Of a stretch of 64,000 bases of DNA, positions 46,800-59,606 are shown piece after piece. The notes below the pieces were generated by a model. It did no database searches and was not told the origin of the DNA. It saw only the letters and a program-made list of their open reading frames with translations. The DNA is taken from the NCBI GenBank assembly GCA_033961575.1, contig CM066730.1:115037523-115101522 (forward strand). The letters are read 5' to 3'. The stretch is from Aselliscus stoliczkanus. Lineage: Eukaryota > Chordata > Mammalia > Chiroptera > Hipposideridae. The first letter of the stretch is position 1. Every line of letters begins with the position of its first letter. The translations under genes and the position numbers were made by a program.

Positions 46800-47860
46800 A
46801 TAACTCTATGGCTAGGAAAAATTGTGGTTTTAAGGGGAGAGAAGAAACACTTTGGGAATATTATACATTTCATAGGAAGACAGGTCCAGGGACTTTATAG
46901 AAAATGAGAGGAACAGTGTCAACAGCACTAGAGACAGAGTAAGAAAGACTCCAGAAAACAGTCCTGCACCAAACACAAAGGATGATGTGAGCTTGCCAAG
47001 AATCAGCCCGTATTAGTAGCTGTCCATGGAGATGCTTCTAAAATTATCCTTAATATCATTTTTTTTTTCAGTTCTACAGCTGATCACAGATATTTGGACC
47101 ACATATCCTTGGGTAGTATGTGAGCAGCTTTTCTACCTTCCAAAGTATTTTTTCATAGTCATCATTTTCTAAAGTCATATGAGAATTTTGGTTTAATTAA
47201 TTTTCCCATACCCAAATATGCTGAAATATACAGACAGCCACCAGCCTTTCCCCAAGTGACATCAATTACTCTGAGTAGAACATTAAATTACCAGCTTAAA
47301 TCTAATTAGACTTCTTATCGTAGCCTATTGCATTTGAAAATCACATATGTGAAGACACCTAAAGAAGCTATTAAATATGCATCTTTAGTGAACAGTACTT
47401 AAGTGTTAGAGTAATGGATATATTTAATAATATTTGCATATCAAACTTTAAAATCTCTGTTCCTGTTTTAAGAATGAGAGACTAGAAGACAAATGGTGGG
47501 TTTACAAAACATCTTGTAAAAAAATATTGCTAGCAGGAAATGGACTAACTGGGATCTTTTTTTCATCCTCCTGAATTATATAAGTTATGAAGCTAATCAA
47601 GAAAACAGCATTTTTCTACCTATCTTCTTATGTCTTATATTTTGAATAGGTCATTATTAAAGGCAATGAACTGTTAAGCCTTTTGACCTTTTGGCCAAAT
47701 TTGGTAAACAATTTTCAAAATATAAGTAGTATTAATTAACAATGCTCATTTTACGGTGACCATGGTAAACTCAAAAACATAACTTAAAATATTCATGATG
47801 TATTATTAGTCTTGTAACTATGACAAGAATATTTAGGAGCTAATAAGAAAACTGAGTAGG
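46800..47860. other. Non-coding stretch, nothing recognised
   Basis: No gene or repeat recognised. Confidence 0.45.
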
Positions 47861-47862
47861 TT

Positions 47863-48048
47863 CAGGCTGAGTCTCTAGAATAGAGGCTTAGTTGTACTGG
47901 AAAATCACCTAGGGAACTGAGGCCCAAGCCACACCCCAATCAATCAAATCAATCTTTGCAAGGGTGGTGGGTGGGAGGGGGGCAGGCATCAGCATTTTTG
48001 AAAGCTTCAAGGTGATTCCAACAAGTAACTAAGGTTGAGAACCACACA
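47863..48048 (-). mobile_element. MER5A-like hAT remnant with G-rich insert
   Basis: Reads as MER5A antisense: 'ggaaaatcacctagggaact', 'aagcttcaaggtgattccaa' and terminal 'ggttgagaaccac'. A G-rich expansion (47961-47984) replaces part of the core. Confidence 0.75.
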
Positions 48049-48078
48049 GATCCTACCCATATATGATATGAAGTAAAA

Positions 48079-48098
48079 CAATAATAATAATAATAATT
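48079..48098 (+). repeat. (ATA)n microsatellite
   Basis: Six or so ATA/AAT units in a row. Confidence 0.85.
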
Positions 48099-48099
48099 A

Positions 48100-49870
48100 A
48101 GTAGTCTGCTTATTTTTGGGGGCAACATACAGTAACTTCCTTCTAAGTGTTCCTGACATACTTCAGGTCAAACAAATTAATTTTCCCACCACAAAAACAA
48201 ACTCACAGCAAATCAGATAAAAGAGAAAAGCCACAGACCTGGGAGGAATAAAACCACCCTTTTACAACTGATTGTAATACATAGCTGCAGCTAGTCTGTA
48301 CCCTGAAATAGGTGTGAGTGGAATCACTTAAATTTACTAGACTTACATTTAGCTCTTGTCCTTAACAAAAATAAATGTCCAAATAGTAATGATGGAAATG
48401 GTTCATCGCTATCAATGAGAAAACTCCAAGTCTGAAAGCAAACCTCAAGAAGTCCTTCAACACATTTTATATGGCAAGGAATTTAAATTGAATTTATTTG
48501 CATAAATACTTCACAACTATATTTTGAAAAAAAAAAAAAAACACTTAAGTTTATATATGTTCAAGGACTAGTTAGTATAGAGAATGAAAGACCATACAGA
48601 AACTCAAATTGGTCTTTCCTTTAAAGGAAGTTTCTTCTACCAGTTGAATTACTTTTTATTTCCCCCCAAAGCAGCTTTTACTTTATCATAATAGTAGTTT
48701 GCATTTAAACAGTTTTGACAATTCCTAGGTTCCCTAAGAATCAATTAATCCATCCAACAACATTTCTGTGAGGTGGATACTAATCAGTTACCCACACATT
48801 ATTCTCAATTCCTTATTTCTAAGAGTGAAAAACTTACTCATAAGCGGTTACTAAATTGAGCCAAGGTGAATGAGACGAATTGAATAACTAACTGAACACT
48901 TGCCAACATTCACTGATTTTTGGATTCTCTGTTGTTCTTTGTTTGTTTTTTTAAAAAAAAAAAAACCTAATCCACCGCACACCAGCCAATAAAAGAAAGT
49001 AATACGTGTGAACATTTATCCTACTGTTGTTCTTCATAACTGTGCTATCACAAAAGCTATGCAGGGAGTCCTCGACTTCAAAAAAGAAAAAAAAAATGCT
49101 ATCAAAAGAAAGCAAGTATAAAGAACTCAATTCTCAATTGGGACAAGAATAAAAAAGCTGAAGAGAAATGGGTAGGAGGAATTATTCACAGCAACTTAAT
49201 TAAAAGTGATTGATATTTTTAGTATTGGGAAAAAAGACTTTAATTAAAAATTAAGCAACAGTGCTTTAGTCAAGTCTAGAAAATATCCACATTCCTATAC
49301 AGAAAAGTCCATGTATACTTTAATTTCAATTTTCAAGCTGTTTGCCTCCATAAGAAAATAAGCTCACCCAATTTCTCATTAACCTAGCCCAGAACTTCTG
49401 AAAAAAAAGGCGTCTCTAGATACAGCCCATCTTCAAATATAAAACAGAATACACTTTATACACCCTGTTCTACCAATGTACCTCTTCCTTGACCAGAAAT
49501 CAATCTTACTTTTCCTTCCAGAGTATTAATGTTATAGCAACAGCTCAGCACAAGGCATGCAAGCTAAAAACATTTAACAAGTGATCTCGTTAGATATCAG
49601 AGAATGACTGCTGTTTGAGTGCACATGTAACAAAGGTCAATGACAAAAATAAAACGCACTTTTAAAAGATTTATTATATAGTTTTGATCTATAAGCATAA
49701 GTGTCGTTTTACAGCTTTTGCCTACTTAAATTACTTAAATAAGTATAAGACGGGGAAGAGAAAATATTAATAAATGCCAACGCAGAAAATAAAAGGTACA
49801 TGTGTTTCCTATTGCTGTAAGAGGCAATATAGAAGAAAGATGAAATGCAAAATTAATTTTTTTTAAAAGT
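48100..49870. other. AT-rich non-coding stretch, nothing recognised
   Basis: Poly-A runs at about 48526-48540 and 48953-48964. No gene or repeat identified. Confidence 0.5.
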
Positions 49871-49874
49871 GTTT

Positions 49875-50058
49875 GAGCCACTTCATAAGCTATGTGTGAC
49901 CTTAAGCGAGCAAATTATTGAACCTAAACCAATTTGCTACTCATCTACAAAAAGAGAAAATATTGATAACTCTCTTAGGAGGTTGTGAGGATTAAGTAAG
50001 ATGATTCATTTAAAGTGATTAAAATTTCCAAAATATGGTAAAAGCACTCATTATATAT
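49875..50058 (+). mobile_element. MIR SINE remnant
   Basis: 'gctatgtgtgaccttaagcg', 'caaattattgaacctaaacc' and 'ggttgtgaggattaagtaag' match the MIR order. Confidence 0.6.
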
Positions 50059-50140
50059 AAGTAATTTTAAAACAAGGTACTAGAGACAACAACTAATAAT
50101 ATATATATGTAACTAATTTCCCTCTTAAAAGTGAAGCCCA

Positions 50141-50628
50141 AGGGGCCGGCCGAGTGGCTCAGTTGGTTAAGAGTTGGCTGAGAGTGCATGCTCTGAGCAA
50201 TGGGGCCACTGGTTCGATTCCCACATGGGCCAGTAAACGATGTGCCATAGCTGAGCTGTTGCTAAGCTGCCAACAAGTGGCAGGATGGCTCAAGTTGTGT
50301 AACAAGATTGCCTGTTCAGTGGTGGGCTATGCCCACTCCCAACTAAAGATTGAACTGGGCACCTTGAGATGAATGCTGCCCGGATGGCTCAGTGGATAGG
50401 GAGTGCACTCTTAACAACAAGGCTGCTGGTTCGACTCCCACATGGGATGGTGGCTATGCCCACCCACAGCTAAAATGGAACATAACACCTTGAGCTTAGA
50501 GGCCATGAGCTGCAGAGCTGCAGATGGGATGCCAGATAGTGACTGGGGCCCTCCACAATGAAGACTGAAGAACAACTTGGCTGCTCCCCTTCCCGAATTC
50601 CCCAATAAAATCTTTAAAAAAAAAAAAA
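50141..50628 (+). mobile_element. Trimeric tRNA-derived SINE
   Basis: The same three-head plan as the element at 36365: head 1 at about 50142-50235 (B box GGTTCGATTCC), head 2 around 50278-50330 (CAGGATGGCTCAAGTTG), head 3 around 50378-50445 (CGGATGGCTCAGTGGATAGG, B box GGTTCGACTCC), shared tail and CCCAATAAAATCTTT plus about 19 A. TSDs of about 12 bp (AAAAGTGAAGCC / AAAAGTGAACCC) lie at 50127-50138 and 50629-50640. Confidence 0.95.
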
Positions 50629-50969
50629 AAAAGTGAACCCTGAACACAATCATGTAAAAATCAGGCACAAAATAAGTATAATTTAGAAATCTAGCCAACG
50701 CCATATGTCATGGTATAGAAAGAAACAAAAATACCATTATTAGCAAATGAGAAGATCACAAATTCCTTAAAATTTCAACAAAAGCACTGGAAATGTTTTA
50801 GAATTTAAAACTATTATCAAAGCAGCTTCCTGAAAATTAAAAGCTTTCTCACTGTATAGAGGAAAGGCGTTGGGGGGAGGAGGAGTTATAGGTAGGTAGG
50901 TGGGGGAAGAAAGGCTATTCCAATAATATCACACGCGCGCTCGCATGTTTAAGAACACATGTTAAAACT

Positions 50970-51165
50970 GGTGAAATCAAACAAAGTTTACAGTTTAGTT
51001 AGTAGCATCAGAGCAATATCAATTTCCTGCTTTGATACCTGTACTACTGTTTTATAAAAAGCTATCATTGGGGGAAAGCTGGGTAAAGGGCACAAAAGAA
51101 CTCTCTGTAGTATCTCTGTGCAACTTCAATATGAATCTAAAATTATTTCAAAATAAAAAGGTTTT
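50970..51165 (+). mobile_element. L1M 3' end
   Basis: 'gctttgatacctgtactact', 'gggggaaagctgggtaaagg' and 'aattatttcaaaataaaaag' match the terminal L1MA/MB-like 3' UTR. Confidence 0.75.
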
Positions 51166-51689
51166 CAAAATACAGAAAATACATCTCATAAGAAACTTGT
51201 GTAAATAAGACACAGTAAATTATAAATTTCCAAAATGTAAAAACCTGAATAAAGAGAATATGTTTCTAGATGTGGAAGTCCAAATATAACACTATCATTC
51301 TAACCATATTATTAATCATAAGCAGTTCAATGTATTATCCTACTGCGTTTTTTTTTATCACAAAGTTACTATGAGGTTCAGTTGGATTAATAAATGAACA
51401 AGTAAAGCAAAGAATCATGCAGGAAGGATTATCTCTACCAGGTACTAATGGATATAAAACCCCAAAAATTGAAAGTAGTATAATCTTAACACAATAATTG
51501 TTAGACAAAGCAGTGTAATAGCATGGTCCAGAAGCATACCTTATTCCCTGTACCCCTGCAAACCTAAATTCCATAGGGACTGAAAAATAAAAGTCAAAAA
51601 TATAAAAGTAAGAGAATATAATTACACAACAACTTATACAATATCATTAAGTGTTTCTCAACTGATATGTAAAAAGTTTAGAGGTCATT

Positions 51690-53640
51690 GCTACCATCCT
51701 TATAACAAGAAAAAAGCTGAAGAAACTGAAAATCAACAACTTTTATATTCATCAGAGAATTGAGATCCGAAGCAAACTGCTACCCTGAAAACTGGAGACA
51801 GGTAAATACAGAGAATCACAACCCACACTTGGGGCCAGTATCCCTAAGAGCACTTACACTAAATGATGAATTGCTGAAAGCCCAGTGTGGACTAGCTGAG
51901 AGCTATAAACTCAGAAAATGGGCAGTCTTGGGGAAGCAGACTTTCCTGGGTTTTATGTCCAAGTGCACCAAGAGCTTCACATTATAAAGCCTGAGAAAAG
52001 TCCCCTCATGCTTCTATAGCAAGGGGGTGTAAGTGTGCGAAGAAGTAATCATTTTGAAATAGCACAGAGTTCTCCCTGTTCTCCATAGCAAAGTCCTACC
52101 CTCAAAGGAAACTGTTTTACCAAAGTCTAACCAACTTGGATTTAGGGAAATACATACCTAACTTCGGTCCTCTATAGTCTTCTTGTTTCGTCTAAGTATT
52201 GGGGGGCAGGGCAGGGGAAGAGCACAGAGAAGCTAAGACACATTCAGAAAAGTCATAGCCAAGAGACACAGGCTCACTAAAAGACAGAGAGACCTAATCA
52301 CAGGAATATAGAATGCTTTCTCTCCCCCAACACCTTACCTACCATCAATATGGCTCCTATAAAAAAAACAGGGTAAGCTGAAAGAATTACAAACCTCAGG
52401 AGTTACTAGGGAAATTAATACAACAAGGACACTATATGAAATTTTAGCCTCTGACACCAGTTACAGCAACCAGTAAACACAGTCTAACTCCTAGCCAGAT
52501 AAAATAAAATCTCACACTAATGGCCTATTTGCCTGAGTTCCTTTTACTCTTTTACTCAATATATCATGTCCAACTATCAACAATAACAACAAAAAATTAT
52601 AAGGTATGCTAAAAGGCAAAAAAAAAAGTCTGAAGAGACAAAACAAGCATCAGAACCAGACTCAGATATGACACAGATTTTTAGAATTACTACACTGAGA
52701 ATTAATAACTATGATTAATATGCTAAGGGTTTAAATGGAAAAAGTGAACACCATGCAAAAACAGGTGGAAAAGGTAAGCAATGTAAGCAGAGACATGGAA
52801 ATCCTAAGAAAGAATCAGAAGGAAATGACAAAAATCAGTAACACTGTAAAAGATATGAAGAATGCATTTGATGGTTTTAACAGACATGAAGAATGCCAAA
52901 AAAAGAAATCAGTGAACTTGAAGACATGTCAATAGAAACTTCCCAAACTGAAAAGCAAAGAGGAAAAAAGAAAAAACAAACAAAAATGGAATAGAATATC
53001 CAAGAATGGTGGGACAATTATAAAAGGTTCAAAATATGTAAAATGGAAATATCAGGAAAAAAAAGAATAGAAGAAATGTTTGAAGTAGTAACAGCTGAGA
53101 ATTTTCCAAAATAAATGAGACACCACACCACAGATCCATGAAGTTCAGAAACCATCAAGCACTATAAAAACAAAAAAAAAAAAAACATGAAAAGAAAAAC
53201 AAAAAAAAAAACAACCTACACTTAGGTTTATCATAGTAAAGTGCGGAAAATCGAAGACAGAGAAAACCTTGAAAGAAGACAGAGGAAAAACACCCTACCT
53301 AAGAGAACAACATTAAGAATTACATCCGAGTTCTCTTCAGAAATCACGCAAGCAAGGAGACACTGAAGTGAAATATTTAGTGTTGAAAGGGGAAAAAAAA
53401 ACCCACCAAAACCTAGAATTCCATATCCAGCAAAATAATCCTTCAAAGGCGAAGGACAAATCAAGATTTTCTCAGAGAAACAAAAATTGAGGGCAATTGT
53501 TACCAGTAGACTTGTCCTGCAAGAAATGTTAAAATAAATTCTCCAGAGATGGAAAATGACATATGTATGTCAAAAACTAGATTACATAACGAAAGAAACA
53601 GCCTTACAGAAATGAAGGTAAAATAAAATACCACTAAGAA
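51690..53640 (+). mobile_element. L1/HAL1 5' region and ORF1 remnant, interrupted
   Basis: The 5' part (51720-52060) looks like L1/HAL1 5' UTR. The frame at 52735-52935 is an ORF1 piece with a Lys/Glu/Asn/Met-rich coiled-coil-like stretch. Just downstream in another frame comes the ORF1 signature 'ISELEDMSIETSQTEKQ'. Further ORF1-like text follows ('RIEEMFEVVTAENFPK'), then L1-type sequence to about 53640 ('agaattccatatccagcaaa'). Multiple frameshifts show it is long dead. ORF1p normally binds L1 RNA. Confidence 0.8.
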
Positions 53641-53666
53641 CATACACATTAAGATAAAATTATCTA

Positions 53667-53893
53667 CAGCCAGCGTGAGCGGCTGGCAGCCAAGTGTGAG
53701 CTGCCAATAGCCGTGGTGAGCGACATCCAGAGGCCAGCGACCGAACTGCCTCATCCGGGAAGAGCGCAATGACGATACCAACAGTGAAGCAACATCCTCA
53801 GCAACTAAACTGAAGAACAAGAAGACAGCAACTTGTCTGTTCCCCTTCCCCGATTCCCCAACGCTGTTCCCCTCCGCCAATTCCCCAATAAAA

Positions 53894-53924
<31 letters not shown>
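53667..53924 (+). mobile_element. tRNA-derived SINE, long form, 5'-truncated, intact TSD
   Basis: It starts within the long-form body (CAGCCAGCGTGAGCGGCTGG) and lacks the tRNA head entirely, yet it is flanked by a perfect 16-bp TSD (AAGATAAAATTATCTA) at 53651-53666 and 53925-53940. A run of about 28 A ends the element. Without A and B boxes it cannot be transcribed from its own pol III promoter. The clean TSD shows that the truncation arose during integration, as for 5'-truncated L1s. Confidence 0.96.
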
Positions 53925-53927
<3 letters not shown>

Positions 53928-53940
53928 ATAAAATTATCTA

Positions 53941-54526
53941 TTACATACATAAAAATGCCATGAAACAAATTAAAAAGCTAACTACTATCTAGAAAAAATT
54001 ATGACAAATAGTTAATAGTCTTAATACATTTTTTTAAAACATCCCCACTTTGGGGAGTGGAAGAGTAAAGTGTTGACTTTTCTGACTAGTGAATGTGGAA
54101 GATGAAAGTGGGCAGGCTTTGTTCAGTATCCCAGTGATTCTTTCTTAGTTACAGCCAGTTTTATCTACAGAGGCCCACAATGTATGCCGCTCTATGCTGT
54201 AGGCTTAACAGGTCATGCTCCCGCCCTGTAGAAGCCTGCAACTGTCAAGCGCAGTGATGGCGGATAATTCTTAATCATAGGAATGCTGAAAAGGCCACTG
54301 TGGCAACACTTCTAAGTCAAATCTTCCAATCCAGTTTTCCCAAAAAAATTCTGATGCCTATCTGATTCCCTTATACATTTACTCAACTGGCATAGAATTC
54401 AGGGGGAGGAAGGTATCAATGATCTCCAATTTTAGCCATGTTTCATAACTTCATCTAAATGTTTACAAACCAAGCATTCACATTAAGAGGGCTGGGGTGT
54501 AGATAGAGACAGAAATATATAGGTAA
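53941..54526. other. Non-coding stretch, no firm call
   Basis: A more GC-rich patch at about 54170-54260 ('gtatgccgctctatgctgta', 'catgctcccgccctgtag') might be a decayed L2-type repeat. I cannot confirm it. Confidence 0.4.
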
Positions 54527-54540
54527 AGAGATAAAAATAG

Positions 54541-54998
54541 GGGCCGGCCGAGTGGCGCATTGGTTAAGAGCTGGCTTGGGACGCCAGCGGCCCCAGTTCG
54601 GATCCCACATATGAGGGCCAGTGATACTGTCCTCTACAGCTAACAACAGCTCCACCTGGAGCTGGGCTGTGCGAGCCCCGGCGACGGTGTAGGCTGCAGC
54701 CCCTGCTACAGTGGGCTGCCATAGGCTACAGTGAGTGGCCGGCAGCCAGCTTAAGTGGCCAGCAGCCGGTGTGAGCTGCCAGTAGCAACTGTGAGCGACC
54801 ATCCAGAGACCGGAGACTGATCTGCCTCATCCAGGAAGAGCGCAACGATAATATCAACATGGGTCGGTGAAGCAACATTCTCCGCAACTAGACTGAAGAA
54901 CAAAAGGACAGCAACTTGTCTGTTCCCCTTCCCCTGTTCCCCAATGCTGTTCCCCTCCTCCAATTCCCCAATTAAATCTTTAAAAAAAAAAGAGAGAG
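54541..54998 (+). mobile_element. tRNA-derived SINE, long form
   Basis: Head GGGCCGGCCGAGTGGCGCAT, B box AGTTCGGATCC, full body with duplicated 'GGCCGGCAGCC' segments, end TTCCCCAATTAAATC. A perfect 14-bp TSD (AGAGATAAAAATAG) lies at 54527-54540 and 54999-55012. The (GA)n just before the right TSD is partly tail, partly target. Confidence 0.95.
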
Positions 54999-55012
54999 AG
55001 AGATAAAAATAG

Positions 55013-55471
55013 GAAAGAAAAAAGAACAGTTCTATAGCACATCAAAGGGCACTTTCCTTCTTGGACACTGAGCACTTCCAGGCATCAGAAGGATAAAATC
55101 AGAGGTGGATATACACTGTGAAGCTAATAAAGGTGAACCCTTAGGGCCATACCTTTGGCACTGGCCTCTTCCAAAAGTCCTATGCAGGATTTCACATTCA
55201 TGGTTTTGTACTCCTTTCCTTTAAAAGGACCCCTGAAATTATAAAAGCTTTAGACCTCACAAAATCTGAATCAGCTCTGGATGAAACCCAGGAAGACAGT
55301 AGAACACAGCCAAATGCATTTTGGATTGGGATCTTTAATTTTAGTTCAACTAAGAAGGCTCTGAAATGCACAACTTATTATAAAAATTCTTCAATATTAT
55401 AGCTAACTGAAACAAAATCAGTCCAAGTGGTTACCTCACAGTTTACCATAATAAAAGGTGAAACCCTATTT
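55013..55471. other. Non-coding stretch, nothing recognised
   Basis: No gene or repeat recognised. Confidence 0.45.
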
Positions 55472-55486
55472 AAAAGGAAGTCTCTT

Positions 55487-55971
55487 TTGGGTTTTTTTGG
55501 TTGTTTAAGATTTTTATTGGGCAATTGGGGGAGGGGAACAGACAAGTTGTTGTTCTTCAGTCTTTGTTGTGGAGGGCGCCAGTCGCCATCTGGCTGCCAA
55601 ATGGCAGCTCGTGGTTTCTAAGCTCAAGGTGCTGTGTTCAATCTTAATTTGTGGTGGGCATAGCCACCATCCCATTTGGGAGTTGAACCAGCAGCCTTGT
55701 TGTTAAGAGCGCACGCCCTATCCACTGATCCATCCAGGCAGCAGCTCAGCTCAAGGTGCCCAGTTCAGTCTTAGTTGTGGGCGGGCATAGCCATTGAACA
55801 GGCAATCTTGTTACATCACCTGAGCCATCCTGCCATCTCTTGGCAGTGCAACAGCAGCTCAGCTCAGGCGCAGCATCACTGGCCCTTCTGGGAATCGAAC
55901 CAGTGGCCCTGTTTCTCAGAGCTGGTGCTCTTAAGCCAACTCTTAACCAACTGAGCCACTCGGCTAGCCAC
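55487..55971 (-). mobile_element. Trimeric tRNA-derived SINE, antisense
   Basis: On the minus strand, a first head (B box GGTTCGATTCC) with 'CTCTGAGAAACAGGG', a second head with CAGGATGGCTCAGGTGATG, and a third head with TGGATGGATCAGTGGATAGG and B box GGTTCAACTCC, then a tail ending CCCAATAAAAATC. TSDs of about 15 bp with differences (AAAAGGAAGTCTCTT / AAAGGAAAGACTCTT) flank it. Confidence 0.93.
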
Positions 55972-56186
55972 TAAAGGAAAGACTCTTACTTCCCCGCTTC
56001 AAAGAAGGGGTTTATCATTCCACTGTTATGTTAGCTATTACAGTAGCAACCTAGGAAAATTTTTAGGATTGGGTGTTAAATACAAAAATAAAATATTATA
56101 ATTACATCTATCTAAGGATTTTATATGAAAGAATTTTGCAAAGAATAATGGGTTTTTTAGTATGTGAAATAATAATTACTTTTTCT

Positions 56187-56620
56187 GGGGCCGGCCAAGT
56201 GGCGCGTTGGTTAGGAGTTGGCTTGGGACACCAGCTCTGAGCAGCAGGGCCCCGGATCAGATCCCACATGGGCCAGTGACACCAAGCGCCTCTACAGCTA
56301 AGATGGTGAACAACAATTCAACCTGGAGCTGGACTGCCACGAGTCGCTGGCACGGGCGTAGGCTGCAGTAGGACTGGCCGGCAGCTGGTGACCGCTTTCG
56401 TAAGCTGCTCTGAGCCACCGTGAGCAGCCGCCCCAATGGCCGGCAAGCTGCCTCACCAGGGAAGAGCGCAATGATAATATCAACATGGGCCAGGGAAGCA
56501 ATGTCTTTCACAACTAGACTAAAGAACAAAAAGACAGCAACTTGTCTGTTCCCCTTCCCCAGTTCCCAACGCTGTTCCCCTCACCCAATTCCCTAATACA
56601 ATCTTTAAAAAAAAAACAAT
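56187..56620 (+). mobile_element. tRNA-derived SINE, long form, variant subfamily
   Basis: Head GGGGCCGGCCAAGTGGCGCG, 'CTCTGAGCAGCAGGGCCC' insert, degenerate B box, and a long body with 'GATGGTGAACAACAATTC' as in the copies at 10744 and 40332. A perfect 19-bp TSD (AATAATAATTACTTTTTCT) lies at 56168-56186 and 56621-56639, the longest in the window. Confidence 0.97.
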
Positions 56621-56827
56621 AATAATAATTACTTTTTCTTTCTTCTTTTTCCAAATATTCTATAATTACTAATATAAACTTTTCATTATAATTTACACTA
56701 TGGCTATAAAGTAATAAAAATGGTCTTGTATAGTTTTAAAGGTTCTGAACCCTTCCAGAGTTCCAAAATATTTTTAGCAACTGTATTTTTTTAATGTATA
56801 CCTTTTTTCAGGGTGACTACTTTGACA

Positions 56828-56850
56828 AATAATATTATTATTATTATTGT
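56828..56850 (+). repeat. (ATT)n microsatellite
   Basis: About seven ATT/TTA units in a row. Confidence 0.85.
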
Positions 56851-56854
56851 CGCA

Positions 56855-57961
56855 TATTTTATGAGCACACCATAATTGTGTTATCTTGTTCAGAACTGTG
56901 CGTAGAAGCGTTTAAGAAAGACAGGTTCACCATATTAACCTAAATTATTGCACTTTTCCTGCCTTCTTCTGTCTCCTCCCTTTAAAAGAGCTTCCATTTC
57001 TTAAGTCTGACACTGCATGTGCTTTAAGTAACTATCCTTATTTCCTATTACTAATGCTAATCTATATAGAAAAAGAAAAAGACTGACAGGTATTACTATT
57101 TACTAAATCAGTAATTTTAATCTTATAAATGTAAATTAATATATTTGATTATGACCCTAGCCTAAAATAAAATGTTGTATGGCTTTTGTGTATCATTTTA
57201 TTCTGGATTTTTTTTTAAGCCCCAGGCAAGATTTAGGTTGCTATTGTTTTGGTTATAAAATAAATGGGTATATTACATTAACTATGTGAAAATTTATGTA
57301 CTATACCATGGACAACCAGAGCAATGGTTCAAAAAACAAAGGCGTGGGGTAGAGGGGGTGCAGACAACAGCTCTCTTCAAAACTATCTTTAATTTAAGCT
57401 TTGGTAATTTTAAGTTTAACGTTAAATTTAAATTAGTAAGAGTTTCTCACTTCACTTTTATTCTGTGACCAAAACGCAAGTATGGAATGTGCTTTTCCTG
57501 GCTCCTTAAATAAAAGGCAACAAATATGCTATCACTCCAAAACTTACCTCATAATCTGATGTACCGGTATATTTCATTGTAGTTGAAAAAACAATCTATA
57601 GAAATCTCTTTGGTATTTTAATACCTCAATACCCATCAGAATAAAAAAAAATTTTTAAATGGCAGTTATTTAACACCCACACAAATATCTAAGTTCTTTC
57701 CCTACCACATTCTGCCTTTTTCACACATTCTGTAATACATGTACATCTGTAAATCTCAACAATTTTTCAGGAAAGACAGGATTAAAATGCATAATGAATG
57801 TGAAAGAAATGTATAATTCAAATTAGAAAGTCAATTACAAACTTTAACTACATCCAACACCAAAATCAAGTCAAAAATTTCAAAACCAGCTATAACACAG
57901 AACTCCATTTACATGAGACTGTAACTAAAACAACCTACTATTCCTATTTAATAATTTTAAA
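56855..57961. other. AT-rich non-coding stretch, nothing recognised
   Basis: No gene or repeat recognised. Short frames only. Confidence 0.5.
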
Positions 57962-57973
57962 AAGTACTTCTTA

Positions 57974-58131
57974 GGGCTGGCCCAGTGGCTCAGTTGGTTA
58001 AGAGCTCGCTCAAGACTGCCAGCTGAGCTCTGAGCAAAGGCAGTTCCATGCCCAGCCCGAGCTGAGCAGCCGCTGAGCTGCCAACAGAAAACAGGATGGC
58101 TCAGCTAAAAACAAAACAAAACAAAAAAAAA
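57974..58131 (+). mobile_element. Short compact tRNA SINE variant without AATAAA end
   Basis: Head GGGCTGGCCCAGTGGCTCAG, then a distinct middle (GCTGAGCTCTGAGCAAAGG, GAGCTGAGCAGCCGCTGAG) and a second partial head (ACAGGATGGCTCAGCTAAAA) that runs straight into an A-rich tail. TSDs of 12 bp with one mismatch (AAGTACTTCTTA / AACTACTTCTTA) lie at 57962-57973 and 58132-58143. A sister copy is at 59836. Confidence 0.93.
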
Positions 58132-58143
58132 AACTACTTCTTA

Positions 58144-59605
58144 TTTCAAACAATATTATTTTTAGAGACATGAATATTATTTTCCCCATTAACTGTTTGG
58201 TCATTCCCAAAAAGTATTCATTCAACATACTATCACAGTTTTACTTCTATCATTTCTTTTTGAAAAACCTTTCTTCCTTATCTCTTTTGTTTCATCTCTT
58301 ATATTTCTCCTTAGAGACACTATTACTATAAGCACCTAAGTATAAAGAACAAATACTCAACTTTTGGTGTGTATGAGATTGTTAATTCACATAAGAACAC
58401 AAAATCTTGCACACTTGGTTAGACAGGCAGGTGAATGTTTTCAAATTAAACTGATAATTCAAGGTGGAGGAGAATGGGAAGAATGGTGTCCTAAAACCTG
58501 CTTAAATAGAAAACAAAAGAAAAAAAGGCCTCTCTTTCAATGTGATTATAAATTCAGGATTATATCTACTTAGCAAGTTATAGGTTTCCTTGATAATTTT
58601 CTTCTATATGGTAATTCCCAACACCCAGACTAACATATGCTAAAAGTGTTTGAAACCCAAAAGAAAACTAAGACATAGTTTCCACTTATTGGGCACTACA
58701 CTTCATATAAGGAGAAGGTTAGGTGAAATGTACAAGATTTGTGGAATTCTCCAATTCTGTCATCCTCAATTCTCGGTTGGTAAACTCACTAAGAAATTAA
58801 TTAAGAAAAGTCTTAAAGGTACAGCTGAAATGCAAGTAAACAGAGCACCCAACAATTTCAGCATCGCATTCAAAATATTTTCACTGCTAATTAGGAAAAT
58901 TAAACTATTCACAAACATGAAGTTATTATAATACGCAAATTAAATCACTGCTCTACTTACAAAAGTGTGTATAGCAAATATATATTAAAACCTTTAGTAA
59001 GGTTGAAGAGCACTTAAGAATAATGTTATAATGCAGGGAAAAGATAGCAATAACACATGATAAAAAAGGTGATCACAACACAGTTTTTCTCACATAGTCT
59101 CTATTGTTCTGGCTTACCAAATTTTCTGGTTACAGAATGGTAAATAGCTATTGACCTGAGTTAAAAAGATTTTGAAGCTATGTAAGATTCAAGAATTCAG
59201 GTCTTTGGGATTCTCATAATCCCAGCAATAAATCTAAAAAGTATAAGCTATTCTATTCTGTATTTGAGTGAAAAACTAAAAAGCAGTTGAAATCCCTAAA
59301 TCAAAATGAAGGATATAGAACACATTTTTCCTCTATATTTGAGAACATGACAATGAATCACTGTGGGAAAACTGACAGTAAAGGAACTATCACATAAAAC
59401 TTTTTCCATAGTGGAGAAATAAGCATGGTTCCTCTTCTTTCACTAATTTGACTATCATTAGCACTTTAAAAAATTACTTAGAAGCTAAGGAGTTATTTTA
59501 TACATGTCGCACATGCGTACACTCACATGCATGCAGAAATTCCCTATCACAATTCAAATTTAATTTGCACTTTATAAAAATCTATCCTTAAAATGCCAAG
59601 TTGGC
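58144..59605. other. AT-rich non-coding stretch, nothing recognised
   Basis: The 93-codon frame at 58650-58931 (+) is Lys/Arg/Ile-rich and of no known family. No feature supported. Confidence 0.5.
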
Positions 59606-59606
59606 G

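Noticed and set aside
54170..54260. GC-richer patch considered as a conserved non-coding element
   Set aside because: Conservation cannot be judged from one sequence, and it may be a decayed L2-type repeat.
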